From Thermodesulfovibrionales bacterium (lineage in GTDB: Bacteria; Nitrospirota; Thermodesulfovibrionia; Thermodesulfovibrionales; Dissulfurispiraceae), in the NCBI GenBank assembly GCA_020062545.1, contig JAGUWD010000010.1:1-48481 (forward strand): a DNA stretch of 48,481 nucleotides, in the 5' to 3' direction. Both the position numbers and the translations under genes were made by a program. Shown piece by piece: positions 8,676-18,287 of this stretch. The notes under the pieces were generated by a model. That model saw nothing but the letters and a program-made list of their open reading frames with translations. It was not told the DNA's origin and did no database searches. The stretch's first letter is position 1, and each line of letters begins with the position of its first letter.

Positions 8676-10508
8676 CTATGGCAGCATAAATCCGGATTTA
8701 ATTTCTCCGATTGCCTTTGCATCAAATGTCCCAGATGTGCTTCCGGTCATCTTGCCTACCATCACACCTGCCTTGTCAGTGGCTCCGGATTCTCCAACAA
8801 AAGCACCGACTATAGCAGTATCGCTGTTGATAGACTTTACACCTCCCTCAACACTCATTGCAAAGCTTGTGTTAATTGATGTCGAACCGTTTATTGTCCC
8901 ATTTATTTCTCTCACATTTGTTATATTTCCTGATGAAACACTCCAGTTCCCTTTGACATTGACATCAAATAGACCGCTTCCGGGTGAAAGCTCTATGCCT
9001 TTGCCTGCCAGCCCTGATGTAACGCTTACGCTTCCTATGCCTGTGCTGTTTGCATCTTTAAGGGTTAATGACTGATTTGCATTAAAATTTATATCAAATG
9101 TTCTGATGGCCGTCTCTGTTATTGGCACAAAGACATCGGGGTTTGCACCAGGAAGGGTAGGAATTATCTTATCAAAAACCTCCCAGAAAGGCCTTGAGCC
9201 ATCCCAGAAGAGTCCGTCAGCTTTTGTCGAAAATGTGCCGCTCTGACCTGTCCGGTCTCCATAGTTATTATTATAGAATATGTTTGTATAACTGCCTGAA
9301 AGCCCTCCTATATACCAGTACTTCTTTGAGCCATCCTCTATCCAGCCTATATTCCCGCCAGACCAGCTTTTGTTGGAGACAGCAATATCTCCAACGCTTG
9401 CGCCGTAAAATGGTTTTCCATCCGCGCTGCCTGAGTAGAAGAAATAGAACCAGTCATCGGTAGCATTATAAGCTCCAACTATTGAAGGGTCAATAGACCT
9501 TCCTGCTACCCATGCATATGAGCCATCCATTGTTAAATTATAATATCCACCTTCAAGGATTGTCTGGTTGAAATTGCCTTTTATAGAACCGCTCTGAATA
9601 ACTGCTGCAGTGTCATTAGCAGCACCGCCTGTTACTGACGGGTCGAACCATTGTATCTCTCCATCCAGAATGCTTGCTGATGCCGTGAATGCCTTGTTTA
9701 ATGTCATATCCTTAATCTTTGGGAGATCCGGCGGAGGCGTTGGTTGTAATGCTATCTCCGGCGGCTTTGGTGGAGCTGCTGGCGGTGGTGGTGTATCTAC
9801 AGGAGGAGCTTCAGCCCTTCCTGGCGGCGCTGGCGTCACCTGCTTTTCCTGCTGCTGGTATTCCCTCTCGCTGTAAGGTCTTTCAACAGGCGCTCTGCCG
9901 GCAAATACCTCTCCGACCTCGCCTTTAGAAACTATTACACTGCCAAGTGGATTCTTAAATTCTATCACACCCTCTTTTACATACACCCTCTCTACGCCAT
10001 CTGTATGGATTATCCCCTCTGTGCCTCTGACTCCTGCCACTGCTGTCTTTGTCTTCATCTCAAATTTGCTTCCTTCGGCAGAATAAACAGGCTTTGGAAT
10101 TTGAAATCCCGTCCTTCCCCTGTAAATTTTTAATGATGCAGATCTCTGTTGTTCATCGGGCTTATAAAGATACTCATCTATTCCGAGCCTTGACCTTGGA
10201 CCAACCGTCATTGCAGTGTTGTCGATGAATGTTATCTCTGCCTTGCCATCGCTCTTTGTCCTCAGAATGTCTCCAACATTTACAGCATCTCCCATTTTTA
10301 CAGGTACAGCAACAGCGGCCCCTGCCCTCAGAATATCCACCCTGCCTTCGACCTTTGTTATTTTGCCAGCCAATTGTGCCTCAGCAGGAGTGGCCAGTAG
10401 CCAGTAGCCAGTGACCAGTATTAAGAAGGCAATGAGTAACGAATAACGATTAACGAAATAGCCTGATCTATAACTCATTCCCAATGACCTAAGACCTGTA
10501 TTTTTCAC
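8676..10508 (-). CDS. FecR-domain envelope protein
   Basis: The 610-residue protein starts at GTG after a GGGAGG ribosome site. A hydrophobic segment ends in ATPAEA, a likely signal peptidase I site. A FecR domain covers about residues 48-200 (GKITKVEGRVDILRAG, VGDILRTKSDGKAEITF, VAGVRGTEG). A proline-rich linker at about 224-268 leads to a long glycine- and serine-rich C-terminal region with repeated short beta-type segments. No TonB or sigma-regulator features are seen, so it is not classical FecR of iron regulation; it is more likely a periplasmic or surface structural protein. The DNA for the signal peptide includes a tandem CAGTAGC-type heptamer insert. It follows the TPR/barrel gene by 12 bases, as one operon. 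Confidence 0.82.
   Translation of the reverse strand: MKNTGLRSLGMSYRSGYFVNRYSLLIAFLILVTGYWLLATPAEAQLAGKITKVEGRVDILRAGAAVAVPVKMGDAVNVGDILRTKSDGKAEITFIDNTAMTVGPRSRLGIDEYLYKPDEQQRSASLKIYRGRTGFQIPKPVYSAEGSKFEMKTKTAVAGVRGTEGIIHTDGVERVYVKEGVIEFKNPLGSVIVSKGEVGEVFAGRAPVERPYSEREYQQQEKQVTPAPPGRAEAPPVDTPPPPAAPPKPPEIALQPTPPPDLPKIKDMTLNKAFTASASILDGEIQWFDPSVTGGAANDTAAVIQSGSIKGNFNQTILEGGYYNLTMDGSYAWVAGRSIDPSIVGAYNATDDWFYFFYSGSADGKPFYGASVGDIAVSNKSWSGGNIGWIEDGSKKYWYIGGLSGSYTNIFYNNNYGDRTGQSGTFSTKADGLFWDGSRPFWEVFDKIIPTLPGANPDVFVPITETAIRTFDINFNANQSLTLKDANSTGIGSVSVTSGLAGKGIELSPGSGLFDVNVKGNWSVSSGNITNVREINGTINGSTSINTSFAMSVEGGVKSINSDTAIVGAFVGESGATDKAGVMVGKMTGSTSGTFDAKAIGEIKSGFMLP
10392..10457. repeat. Tandem heptamers inside the fecR-type signal peptide region
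   Basis: CAGTAGC is repeated with small changes, then GAGTAAC, GAATAAC and GATTAAC follow at seven-base spacing. All of it is translated on the minus strand as the hydrophobic stretch that includes VTGYWLLAT. Confidence 0.75.
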
Positions 10509-10520
10509 GGCTTACCTCCC

Positions 10521-12071
10521 TTAAAACCTGTACTCAAGGCTTAATGTATAAAGGTTTTTCTTGAATTCGTAGACAGCTATATTGGAAAGGGTTTTCATAT
10601 ATGTATAACCTACGCTTATATCCAGAGGCTTCATGATATTATAGGTTAAGGATGTCTGAACAGTGTAGTTATCGTCTTTTCTCGTATTCCTCGGGATTTT
10701 TTTATAAATAGAATGTACATTCGAGTAATTCTGGCGGTATGCTTCTGCAAAGATATTTGCCCTGAACTTATTGTCTATAAATGGGTATAAAAGACCGCTC
10801 GACACCTTCGCTCCGGTATAATCCCAGTTTGGACCATCAGCGTCATTGATGTCTCCCTCCAGCCTTACATTAAACAGGCCATTGCCCTTTTTGAAGGTAT
10901 AGATGTAGCCGACACCTAATGAAAAATAACTTGCGTCCCTGTCCTCTGCCTTGCTGAGATACGCTCCAAATTTCCTTTTATTGTATTCGAAATTAAATTC
11001 GTCCTTCCTGTATTTAAAGAAGACCTGCCCCAGATTGTTGCCTTTGATAATAAATGTATATGATGGACTTACAGTGAATGACTGCTTATACTTTATGTAG
11101 TCGACTTCAAGGTAGTTATAAGAAAGCAAAAGGCTTGTTACACCCGTTTCCGTGTTATAAGAAGGCATTATAGAGAATGTATGGCTTACGGTATCCTGAC
11201 TGAAAATCTTCTCCCCTCCATTTTTTTTAGGATAATCTTTCTCAAAATGCTGCGAAACATTAAGAGCATAGGACGCCTTTATGTTCCACGGCCCTTTTTC
11301 ATAAACAGTATATTCACCGAGCAGCGAATACAGCCTTTTCCAGTCTTCCTGCTTTGTTATATCAACGAGGGATTCATCTATGGGATTGGCTAATACATTG
11401 TCGTCGTACTGAAGGCCAACACCTAATATGAATTTATATGGAGGAGGCATCTTCTCTATTGCCTCAAGATAGTCCTTTGAAAACAATGCCCAGTCAGAAG
11501 TCGGATCTACTGTCATTAATCCTTTAAATGCCTCCCTGGCCTTTTTAAACTCCTTTTCCTGAACATAGACTGTAGCGATCTGGAAGTCTGCCTGCTGGGC
11601 CAATGAAGGGTCAAGCTCTTTTGCCTTTTTAAATGCCTCAACCGCCTCTGTATTCTTTTTCAGCTTAAAAAGTATAAGCCCTCTTAAATATTGCGATTGC
11701 GCCGGTCTTATCCCCTCTTTTATGGCAGTGTCAATAATGCTTAATGCCTCCTCATAATTAGCCATACCAAAAAGGACATCTGCAAGCAGGTATTTTACCT
11801 CTGCTGCCTTTGGGTTAAGTTTGAGGGTCTCTTTGAAAAACTTCACAGCCTCTGGGTAATTCTGCATTTCACGGTGGGTAAGTCCGAGATAAGATGTTAT
11901 ACGGGAATCATTTGGATTTTCTTTATATGCCCTTTCAAAAAATGCGAGTGATTCCTCATAGTTTTCTGCCTTAAATTCTGCGATGCCCTTTTCGAAAAAA
12001 TCCTCTCCGGCAAACAGAACGCAAGGGCTTATCAAAAAAAAGACCGGCAAAAAAAATATCCATTTCTTCAT
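10521..12071 (-). CDS. TPR and beta-barrel outer membrane protein
   Basis: The 516-residue protein has a clear signal peptide (FLPVFFLISPCVLFAGE). TPR units fill about residues 22-205, with the typical pattern YEESLAFFERAYKENPND. From about 210 onward come alternating amphipathic strands rich in tyrosine and asparagine, and the chain ends in SLEYRF with a terminal phenylalanine, the usual signal for BAM-dependent barrel insertion. The layout resembles surface lipoprotein assembly modifier proteins (Slam, DUF560) and PelB-like export porins, but I cannot assign one. A GGGGG-rich ribosome site precedes the ATG. It is first in an operon with the FecR-domain gene, and an export route for that protein is a plausible inference. 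Confidence 0.8.
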   Translation of the reverse strand: MKKWIFFLPVFFLISPCVLFAGEDFFEKGIAEFKAENYEESLAFFERAYKENPNDSRITSYLGLTHREMQNYPEAVKFFKETLKLNPKAAEVKYLLADVLFGMANYEEALSIIDTAIKEGIRPAQSQYLRGLILFKLKKNTEAVEAFKKAKELDPSLAQQADFQIATVYVQEKEFKKAREAFKGLMTVDPTSDWALFSKDYLEAIEKMPPPYKFILGVGLQYDDNVLANPIDESLVDITKQEDWKRLYSLLGEYTVYEKGPWNIKASYALNVSQHFEKDYPKKNGGEKIFSQDTVSHTFSIMPSYNTETGVTSLLLSYNYLEVDYIKYKQSFTVSPSYTFIIKGNNLGQVFFKYRKDEFNFEYNKRKFGAYLSKAEDRDASYFSLGVGYIYTFKKGNGLFNVRLEGDINDADGPNWDYTGAKVSSGLLYPFIDNKFRANIFAEAYRQNYSNVHSIYKKIPRNTRKDDNYTVQTSLTYNIMKPLDISVGYTYMKTLSNIAVYEFKKNLYTLSLEYRF

Positions 12072-12177
12072 AATATCCCCCCTCTAATAATACAAACTAA
12101 TTAAAATTATCACATTTTACCCGGGCTTGCAAGAAAAGTCTTGATGAAAACTTGGTTGATTATATTACAATTTATGC

Positions 12178-12192
12178 TAAAATTTAACCACT
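12178..12192 (+). promoter_or_regulatory. -10-like box close to the HD-GYP start
   Basis: TAAAAT (12178-12183) ends nine bases before the ATG at 12193, and no Shine-Dalgarno sequence lies between. This suggests a very short or absent leader. Confidence 0.4.
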
Positions 12193-13287
12193 ATGACAAC
12201 GGACAGTTCGGAGAGGATAAAACAGCTCAATACATTAATAGAATTATCTGCCCTTATTAATTCATCCCTTGATATTGCGGAGATAAGAAAAAAGGCCATA
12301 GAGGCTGCCACGGAGCTCGTAAATGCAGAAGCAGGAAGCCTGCTGTTTTTAGATGAAAAGACAGGTGATCTCTATTTTGATGTGGCCATCGGGGAAAAGG
12401 GGGAAAAGGTCAAGACCATTCGCCTTAAAAAGGGCCAGGGAATTGCAGGTTGGGTCACAGAGCATGATGAGCCTGTGATTATAAATGATGCCCAGAATGA
12501 TCCGAGGTTCTTTAAAGGCGCCGATGAAAAGAGCGGCTTTGTGACCAAAAGCATGATATGCGTGCCTGTAAAAACAAGGGACAAAATTGTCGGAGTGCTT
12601 CAGGCAGTAAATAAAAAGAGCACGTCCTTTGATAATGACGACCTTGATCTGCTGAAAGGCCTTTCCAATCAGGTTGCCATAGCCATAGAAAATGCGAGAT
12701 TGTATGATGAGTTAAGGGAGACATTCTATGCTACAATCCATGCCCTTGCAGAGACTATAGAAAAAAGAGACCCGTACACAGCCGGGCATACAAAGAGGGT
12801 GATGAACTACAGCCTTGCTATTGGAAGGATGATGGGATTTTCAAAAAAAGAGATTGAAAATCTTAAACTTTCTGCTATCCTTCATGATATAGGAAAGATC
12901 GGCATAAGAGACGATGTGCTGCTTAAAAACGATAAATTGACATCAGATGAATTCAAGAAGATAATGATGCATACAGTATACGGCGCAGAGATTCTTAACC
13001 ACATAAGGCAGCTAAAGAGCGTGGTGCCCGGAGTGAAAAACCACCACGAAAAGTATGATGGTTCAGGTTATCCTGATGGCTTAAAAGGTGATGAAATTCC
13101 AGTTATAGCGAGAATCATTGCTGTTACTGATACCTTTGATGCAATGACAACAGACAGGCCTTACAGAAAAGGGCTAAGCTTTGACGAAGCCTTTGAAGAA
13201 TTGAAGAAGATGGCAGGCACTCAGTTCGACCCGAATGTGGTTAATGCATTCTTCAGGGCATACGAAGAAATGGAGATAGCAGTATGA
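12193..13287 (+). CDS. GAF / HD-GYP cyclic-di-GMP phosphodiesterase
   Basis: This cytoplasmic protein of 364 residues has a GAF sensor at about 10-170 and an HD-GYP hydrolase at about 178-362. Metal and catalytic residues are present: H199, H231-D232, H260, H284-H285, D313 and the GYP signature at 292-294 (HHEKYDGSGYPDG). HD-GYP enzymes hydrolyse c-di-GMP, and some act on cGAMP, so activity is expected, though the exact nucleotide cannot be read from sequence. The stop overlaps the next start by four bases (ATGA), coupling it to the metallo-beta-lactamase-fold gene. It sits near the CHASE2 cyclase and the MshEN-type ATPase, so c-di-GMP and cAMP signalling genes are neighbours. Confidence 0.93.
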   Translation: MTTDSSERIKQLNTLIELSALINSSLDIAEIRKKAIEAATELVNAEAGSLLFLDEKTGDLYFDVAIGEKGEKVKTIRLKKGQGIAGWVTEHDEPVIINDAQNDPRFFKGADEKSGFVTKSMICVPVKTRDKIVGVLQAVNKKSTSFDNDDLDLLKGLSNQVAIAIENARLYDELRETFYATIHALAETIEKRDPYTAGHTKRVMNYSLAIGRMMGFSKKEIENLKLSAILHDIGKIGIRDDVLLKNDKLTSDEFKKIMMHTVYGAEILNHIRQLKSVVPGVKNHHEKYDGSGYPDGLKGDEIPVIARIIAVTDTFDAMTTDRPYRKGLSFDEAFEELKKMAGTQFDPNVVNAFFRAYEEMEIAV

Positions 13288-14051
13288 AGATAAAAGTGCT
13301 TGGATGTTCAGGCGCAGAGTTTCCAGGACATAATCCTCCCGGTTTTTTACTGGACAGAGAGATATTGTTCGATGCAGGCAGCCTTACCAATGTCCTCGAT
13401 AAATATGCTCAGGCAAAGATAAAGGATATTTTCATTACCCATGCGCACCTCGACCACATAAGGGGCATCTCATTCCTTGCAGACAATATAATCGTTGCAA
13501 AAAGAAGACAAAGAGTAAACATTATCAGTATCCCGTCTGTGATAAAGACCATAAAGAGAAACCTTCTGAACGATTCTCTCTGGCCGGATTTTACGATGAT
13601 ACCGGACTATGAGAATGCTGTGCTGAGATACAGGGAGCTAAAATCAGGCAAGACAATGAGAATAAATGATTATAAAATTACAGCATACAGGGTCACTCAT
13701 TCTGTCCCGGCAGTCGGATACATGGTAGAGGATGCAAAGAATAAACGTTTTTTTTACACAGGCGACACAGGCCCTACAGATTCCACATGGAAAAAGGTAG
13801 GAGACAAAAAAATTCATTGCCTGATAATTGAGGTCTCTTTTCCAAACAGCATGAGAGATATGGCAATATTAACAGGACATCTTACGCCCCAGTTATTGAA
13901 AGAAGAGTTGATGAAAATCAAACAGATGCCGGAACAGATATGCATCACGCATCCAAAACCACAGCACTTCAAGGCCATTAAAAAAGAGCTGGAAGGGCTT
14001 AAGATAAAAAACCTGAGGTTGCTGAAGGATGGAGATATAATCAGGATATAA
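13284..14051 (+). CDS. Metallo-beta-lactamase-fold hydrolase, possible class II cyclic nucleotide phosphodiesterase
   Basis: The 255-residue soluble protein carries the metal-binding signature THAHLDH with H53, H55, D57 and H58, the later ligand segment YTGDTG, and TGHLTP. The HxHLDH form and overall length suit class II 3',5'-cyclic nucleotide phosphodiesterases (PF02112-like), but RNase Z-like or other enzymes of the fold are possible. It overlaps the HD-GYP gene by four bases. With the adenylate cyclase about 7 kb upstream, a role in cAMP breakdown is attractive but is inference. Its last 11 bases overlap the end of ribE on the other strand. Confidence 0.78.
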   Translation: MKIKVLGCSGAEFPGHNPPGFLLDREILFDAGSLTNVLDKYAQAKIKDIFITHAHLDHIRGISFLADNIIVAKRRQRVNIISIPSVIKTIKRNLLNDSLWPDFTMIPDYENAVLRYRELKSGKTMRINDYKITAYRVTHSVPAVGYMVEDAKNKRFFYTGDTGPTDSTWKKVGDKKIHCLIIEVSFPNSMRDMAILTGHLTPQLLKEELMKIKQMPEQICITHPKPQHFKAIKKELEGLKIKNLRLLKDGDIIRI

Positions 14052-14712
14052 AACCAGATTGTTTGAGTGCTGACAAAAGCTCTTTGTCTTTATCCTGACT
14101 GCTGACTGCTGATTGCTGACTGCCAGTTAAAAACTTTGCCACATATTTTCCGAGGATATCCGGCTCGAGATTGACTGTGTCTCCAACATTTTTAAACCCT
14201 ATTGTCGTCATTTTTGCGGTATGGGGGATGATTACAACACTGAATGCATCCTTTAATACATCCACGACTGTCAGGCTTATGCCGTCGACTGCAACAGAGC
14301 CTTTCTCAACAAGATATCTCAATACATTATCCGGCGTTTCTATCTCGATCCTTAAGGCATTACCTGATGGGGTTTTGCTTCTTATCTTCCCTATGTCCTC
14401 CACATGACCTGTAACAAAGTGCCCGCCTACTTTTGAATTTAGCTTAAGGGAAGGCTCAAGATTAACTCTATCGCCCCTTTTGAGATTTCCGAGGTTTGTG
14501 CTCTTCAGTGTTTCATATGAAACATCAAAAAAGAGTTCGGAGTTATGAGTCAAGAGTTTAGTAACTGTAAGACATACGCCGTTTACTGCAATGCTATCTC
14601 CGGGTGTTGCATCTTTTACAATCCCGGAGGCTTTTATAGACATTCGTGCACTCTCTGTCTTTTTCTCAAGAGAGACCACTTCGCCAAGTTCTATTATCAA
14701 TCCGGTAAACAT
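14041..14712 (-). CDS. ribE: Riboflavin synthase, alpha subunit
   Basis: It converts two 6,7-dimethyl-8-ribityllumazine molecules to riboflavin and the pyrimidine. Two lumazine-binding beta-barrel repeats are visible, starting at MFTGLIIELGEV and at about residue 98 (GGHFVTGHVEDIGKI). The substrate loops GDSIAVNGVCLTV and GSVAVDGISLTVV are intact. Two tandem heptamer stretches are translated within it: one at 14532-14566 gives LLTHNSELF in the first domain, and one at 14094-14124 gives SQQSAVSSQ in the C-terminal tail after the core. The tail therefore exceeds the usual length by about 20 residues. It lies four bases after lepB in the lepA-lepB-ribE operon; ribBA is separate at 533. Confidence 0.95.
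   Translation of the reverse strand: MFTGLIIELGEVVSLEKKTESARMSIKASGIVKDATPGDSIAVNGVCLTVTKLLTHNSELFFDVSYETLKSTNLGNLKRGDRVNLEPSLKLNSKVGGHFVTGHVEDIGKIRSKTPSGNALRIEIETPDNVLRYLVEKGSVAVDGISLTVVDVLKDAFSVVIIPHTAKMTTIGFKNVGDTVNLEPDILGKYVAKFLTGSQQSAVSSQDKDKELLSALKQSGFIS
14094..14124. repeat. Tandem heptamers in the ribE C-terminal tail
   Basis: TGACTGC is repeated four times with one change (TGATTGC), at exact seven-base period. It is translated on the minus strand as the SQQSAVSSQ linker. Confidence 0.85.
14532..14566. repeat. Tandem heptamers in the ribE core
   Basis: The units GAGTTCG, GAGTTAT, GAGTCAA and GAGTTTA follow one another at seven-base period. They are read in frame on the minus strand inside the first lumazine-binding domain. 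Confidence 0.8.
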
Positions 14713-14716
14713 GGCA

Positions 14717-15325
14717 TTAATGTATCAGTTTCCCAATCCTTCCAATTCGGGGCATTTTTTTCATATTATCCCATGACCAGTATATTATAAAGGCCTTGCC
14801 TTTTACCTCCTTCATATCCACATAGCCCCAGTACCTGCTGTCATAGCTCTGATCCCTGTTGTCTCCCATAACAAATAGCTTATTCTTTGGAACAAGATAA
14901 GGCCCAAAATTGTCCCTCGGCTCAATGCCGCCTATGCGCATGGAATTATCGGTATGTTGAACATATGGCTCATTTAGAGGTTTCCCATTGACGTAAACAT
15001 TCTTATTCCTCTCCTCGATTATATCTCCTTCGACTGCAATAACCCTTTTTATGAAATCCCTGCTCGGGTCTTCAGGGTACTTAAAGACAACAATATCCCC
15101 TCTTTTCGGTTTTGTAAAAACAAGTATCCTGTTATCGGAAAAAGGTATCTTTGTGCCGTATATAAATTTATTTACAAGAATGTGATCTCCGATCAGAAGG
15201 GTTTGAAGCATTGATCCCGACGGAATCTTGAATGCCTGAACAACATACGTCCTGATAATAAGGGCAAGTATTAATGCAGTGCCAATGGCCTTTGTGTATT
15301 CCCATAGTTTACTCTGTCTTTTCAT
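14717..15325 (-). CDS. lepB: Signal peptidase I
   Basis: This membrane-anchored protease removes signal peptides from exported proteins. One N-terminal transmembrane helix lies at about residues 11-30. The catalytic serine is S38 in PSGSMLQTL and the general base lysine is K93 in DFIKRVIAVEGD. The conserved C-terminal box GDNRDQSYDSRYWG is complete. At 202 residues it is a compact single-anchor form. It lies 20 bases downstream of lepA and four bases upstream of ribE, all on the minus strand, as one transcription unit. Confidence 0.96.
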   Translation of the reverse strand: MKRQSKLWEYTKAIGTALILALIIRTYVVQAFKIPSGSMLQTLLIGDHILVNKFIYGTKIPFSDNRILVFTKPKRGDIVVFKYPEDPSRDFIKRVIAVEGDIIEERNKNVYVNGKPLNEPYVQHTDNSMRIGGIEPRDNFGPYLVPKNKLFVMGDNRDQSYDSRYWGYVDMKEVKGKAFIIYWSWDNMKKMPRIGRIGKLIH

Positions 15326-15345
15326 GTCTGCCTGTTATATCCTCC

Positions 15346-17136
15346 TTATTCCTTGACCTGTAATACCGAGAGGAACGCCTCCTGTGGTATCTCCACTTTT
15401 CCTATCTGCTTCATCCTTTTTTTCCCTTCCTTCTGTTTCTCGATAAGCTTCCTCTTCCTTGTTATATCTCCTCCGTAACACTTTGCAAGGACATTCTTTC
15501 TTAGCGCCTTTACGCTTTCCCTTGCTATAACCTTTCCGCCTATGGCAGCCTGAATTGCGATCTCAAAGAGTTGTCTCGGAATAACCTCCCTCAATTTTTC
15601 TGCAATCTGCCTGCCCTTATAATAAGCCTTATCCTTATGCACAATCAAGGAAAGGGCATCCACAGGCTCTCCATTAAGCAGTATATCGAGCTTGACGAGG
15701 CTTGATTCCCTGTATCCGAGAAATTCGTAATCCATGGATGCATACCCCTTTGAGACAGACTTAAGCCTGTCGTAAAAGTCCCACAGTATTTCGTTCAGAG
15801 GTAACTCGTATGTGACCATAATCCTATCGTGGCTTATATAGCTGAATTCCTTTTGTACTCCCCTCTTTTCCTGACAGAGATCGAGTATCTGGCCTATGTA
15901 TGTCTGCGGCACAAAGATTGTCACCTTTACAAAAGGCTCCTCTATCTTCTGGTATCTATCGGGAAGTCTGCTCGGATTATCTACATAGACTTCTTTGCCA
16001 TCCATATCGGTTACCCTGTAAATAACCGTAGGCGCGGTGCTGATAAGCGAGAGTTCGAACTCCCTCTCGAGCCTTTCCTTTATTATCTCCATGTGGAGGA
16101 GCCCGAGAAATCCGCACCTGAAGCCGAATCCGAGGGCAGATGATGTCTCTGGCTCAAAGCTGAAAGAGGAGTCATTGAGCCTCAGCTTTTCAAGGGAGGT
16201 CTTTAAGTCTTCATACTGATGCGTTTCGATAGGATAAAGCCCGCAAAAGACCATGGGCTTAATCTCTTTGTATCCAGACAAAGCCCTTTCTGCAGGCTTG
16301 TTTACATCTGTTATCGTGTCTCCTATTTTTGTGTCGCCCACATTCTTTATGCCTGCAATTATATAACCTACCTCGCCTGAGGAGAGCTGTAATGCCTCCT
16401 GCATCTTTGGTGTAAATACACCAACCTTTGAAACCTCGTACTCCTTGTCTGCTGCCATTAATTTTATTTTCATGCCAGGGCGTATTACCCCGTCAAATAT
16501 TCTGACAAGGACTATGACCCCCTGATAATTATCAAACCATGAATCAAATATCAATGCCCTGAGCGGGCTTGCATCGATGCCTTTCGGAGGAGGCACCTTT
16601 TTTACGATAGCCTCGAGTATTTCCTTTATGCCTATTCCCTCTTTTGCACTTGCGAGAATTGCTTCCGAGCAGTCTATTCCAATGGTATCTTCTATCTGAC
16701 CTTTAACCCTTTCAGGCTCTGCGCCGGGCAGGTCGATTTTGTTAATGACAGGGATTATCTCATGGTTATGCTCAACAGCAAGATACGTATTAGCAAGGGT
16801 CTGTGCTTCCACTCCCTGCGTGGCATCGACTACTAAAAGACTTCCCTCGCATGATGCAAGGCTCCTGGAAACCTCGTAGGAAAAGTCTACATGTCCTGGC
16901 GTATCGATGAGATTCAGAATGTAAGAATTCCCGTCATCCGCTTTATAATTCAATCTTACAGCATGGGCCTTGATCGTGATCCCCCTCTCTCTTTCGAGAT
17001 CCATGGAGTCCAGCACCTGCTCCATCATCTCCCTTGAACTCAGCGCTCCCGTGAACTCCAGAAGCCTGTCTGCAAGAGTAGACTTGCCGTGGTCTATATG
17101 GGCAATAATTGAAAAGTTTCTTATATTTTTTGGCAT
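15346..17136 (-). CDS. lepA: Elongation factor 4 (back-translocase LepA)
   Basis: This ribosome-associated GTPase acts on elongating or initiating ribosomes. It shows the G1 motif [15 protein letters not shown]2 [10 protein letters not shown]3 DTPGHVDF, G4 NKIDLPGA and G5 SAKEGIG. EF-G-like domains II, III and V follow, then the LepA-specific C-terminal domain ([22 protein letters not shown]). The length (596 residues) is standard. AGAGGA precedes the ATG. It is first in an operon with lepB and ribE. Confidence 0.97.
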   Translation of the reverse strand: MPKNIRNFSIIAHIDHGKSTLADRLLEFTGALSSREMMEQVLDSMDLERERGITIKAHAVRLNYKADDGNSYILNLIDTPGHVDFSYEVSRSLASCEGSLLVVDATQGVEAQTLANTYLAVEHNHEIIPVINKIDLPGAEPERVKGQIEDTIGIDCSEAILASAKEGIGIKEILEAIVKKVPPPKGIDASPLRALIFDSWFDNYQGVIVLVRIFDGVIRPGMKIKLMAADKEYEVSKVGVFTPKMQEALQLSSGEVGYIIAGIKNVGDTKIGDTITDVNKPAERALSGYKEIKPMVFCGLYPIETHQYEDLKTSLEKLRLNDSSFSFEPETSSALGFGFRCGFLGLLHMEIIKERLEREFELSLISTAPTVIYRVTDMDGKEVYVDNPSRLPDRYQKIEEPFVKVTIFVPQTYIGQILDLCQEKRGVQKEFSYISHDRIMVTYELPLNEILWDFYDRLKSVSKGYASMDYEFLGYRESSLVKLDILLNGEPVDALSLIVHKDKAYYKGRQIAEKLREVIPRQLFEIAIQAAIGGKVIARESVKALRKNVLAKCYGGDITRKRKLIEKQKEGKKRMKQIGKVEIPQEAFLSVLQVKE

Positions 17137-17188
17137 ATGAATGTCGTCCTCTAATTTATCTTGGATGTTAATGCCTTTAGGGGGATTT

Positions 17189-17209
17189 CAAAAGGGGACA
17201 ATGTCCCTC
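17189..17209 (-). terminator. Weak hairpin downstream of the ROK kinase gene
   Basis: GGGAC (17195-17199) and GTCCC (17203-17207) form a short stem with loop AAT. On the minus strand it is followed by CCTTTTG. It lies just after the ROK stop codon and may be a weak terminator before lepA. Confidence 0.35.
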
Positions 17210-17211
17210 TT

Positions 17212-18144
17212 TCAAGCACACTCTTCAAAAACAAGTTTGGCTGCACCAATAATACCTGCATTGTCCCCTAAAGATGAAGGAATTATTTTTACCTTGTTGT
17301 AAAGTTCCTTCAATGCCCTTTTTGAAGCCTCCTGTATTGCAGAATCAACATAGATATTCCATGCACCCAACAGTCCTCCTGTAAGGATAATTGCATCTGG
17401 GCTCAATATGTTTATCAAATTGGCAATGCCTATGCCGAGGCTCTTTCCTGCCTCCCTCAGGACTGTCCTTGACAGGGGGTCTCCCTCAAGTGCGGCTTTA
17501 TAGATATCCTCTGCATTAAGCTTGTAAAAGTTTCCGTTATAGAGATTTCTTAAGATACTGCTGCTTCCTTTTTCTATCTCGGATACGGCATTTCCTATAA
17601 TAGCACTTGCCGACGCATACGATTCGAGGCATCCAACATTTCCGCATGCACACTGCTGTCCATTCGCATTTATGCTCATGTGGCCGACCTCTGCTGCGAC
17701 AGATAATAGTTTATTGTTCATTACTATGCCGCCTCCTATGCCTGTTCCCAGTGTAAAGATTACAAAGCTTTTAAAATCCCTTCCTGCGCCTGCACACTTT
17801 TCTCCATAGGCAGCAGCATTTGCATCATTTTCCATAACAACGCAGGTCTTGTATCTGCTTTTGATCTCTGATTCCAGATTCACACCGGTAAGTCTTGAAA
17901 TGTTAGGCGACCTCAAGACAATACCCTCATCTCTATCGATTATGCCTGCAACAGCAAGCCCTATGCCGCATATCTGTTTCGAATGCTTGGAATACATGGA
18001 ATCTATAAGCTTATGAATAACCGCAACGGGTTTGCTACCGGTTGATTCCTTTGCCTTCGATTCCACCTCTCCGCTGCTGTTAATCAATGCAGCCCTTATA
18101 TTGGTACCGCCAATGTCTACACCGATGGCATAGTTTTTTGCCAT
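17212..18144 (-). CDS. ROK-family sugar kinase (glucokinase-like)
   Basis: The start is set at 18144 (MAKNYAIGVDIGGTN) because GAGGAGA lies a few bases upstream; a longer reading is possible. The N-terminal phosphate loop VDIGGTNIRAAL, the catalytic region VVMENDANAAAYGE, and the zinc-binding ROK signature GHMSINANGQQCACGNVGCLE are all present. The second ATP-binding half has TLGTGIGGGIV and ILTGGLLGAW. The intact active site argues for a kinase, probably glucose or another hexose, and there is no DNA-binding domain, so it is not a ROK repressor. It lies about 75 bases upstream of lepA on the same strand. Confidence 0.9.
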   Translation of the reverse strand: MAKNYAIGVDIGGTNIRAALINSSGEVESKAKESTGSKPVAVIHKLIDSMYSKHSKQICGIGLAVAGIIDRDEGIVLRSPNISRLTGVNLESEIKSRYKTCVVMENDANAAAYGEKCAGAGRDFKSFVIFTLGTGIGGGIVMNNKLLSVAAEVGHMSINANGQQCACGNVGCLESYASASAIIGNAVSEIEKGSSSILRNLYNGNFYKLNAEDIYKAALEGDPLSRTVLREAGKSLGIGIANLINILSPDAIILTGGLLGAWNIYVDSAIQEASKRALKELYNKVKIIPSSLGDNAGIIGAAKLVFEECA

Positions 18145-18287
18145 TATCTTCTCCTCTTGCCAAAAGAATTTTCCGGAAATTTTTGGGAATCTATTTATTA
18201 TACCAGACCGGAGGTCATAGAGCATATTTTGTGGATTTTTTTATATATAAATTGTGTTATACTAACCTTCAATTTTAAAGATAGTGT

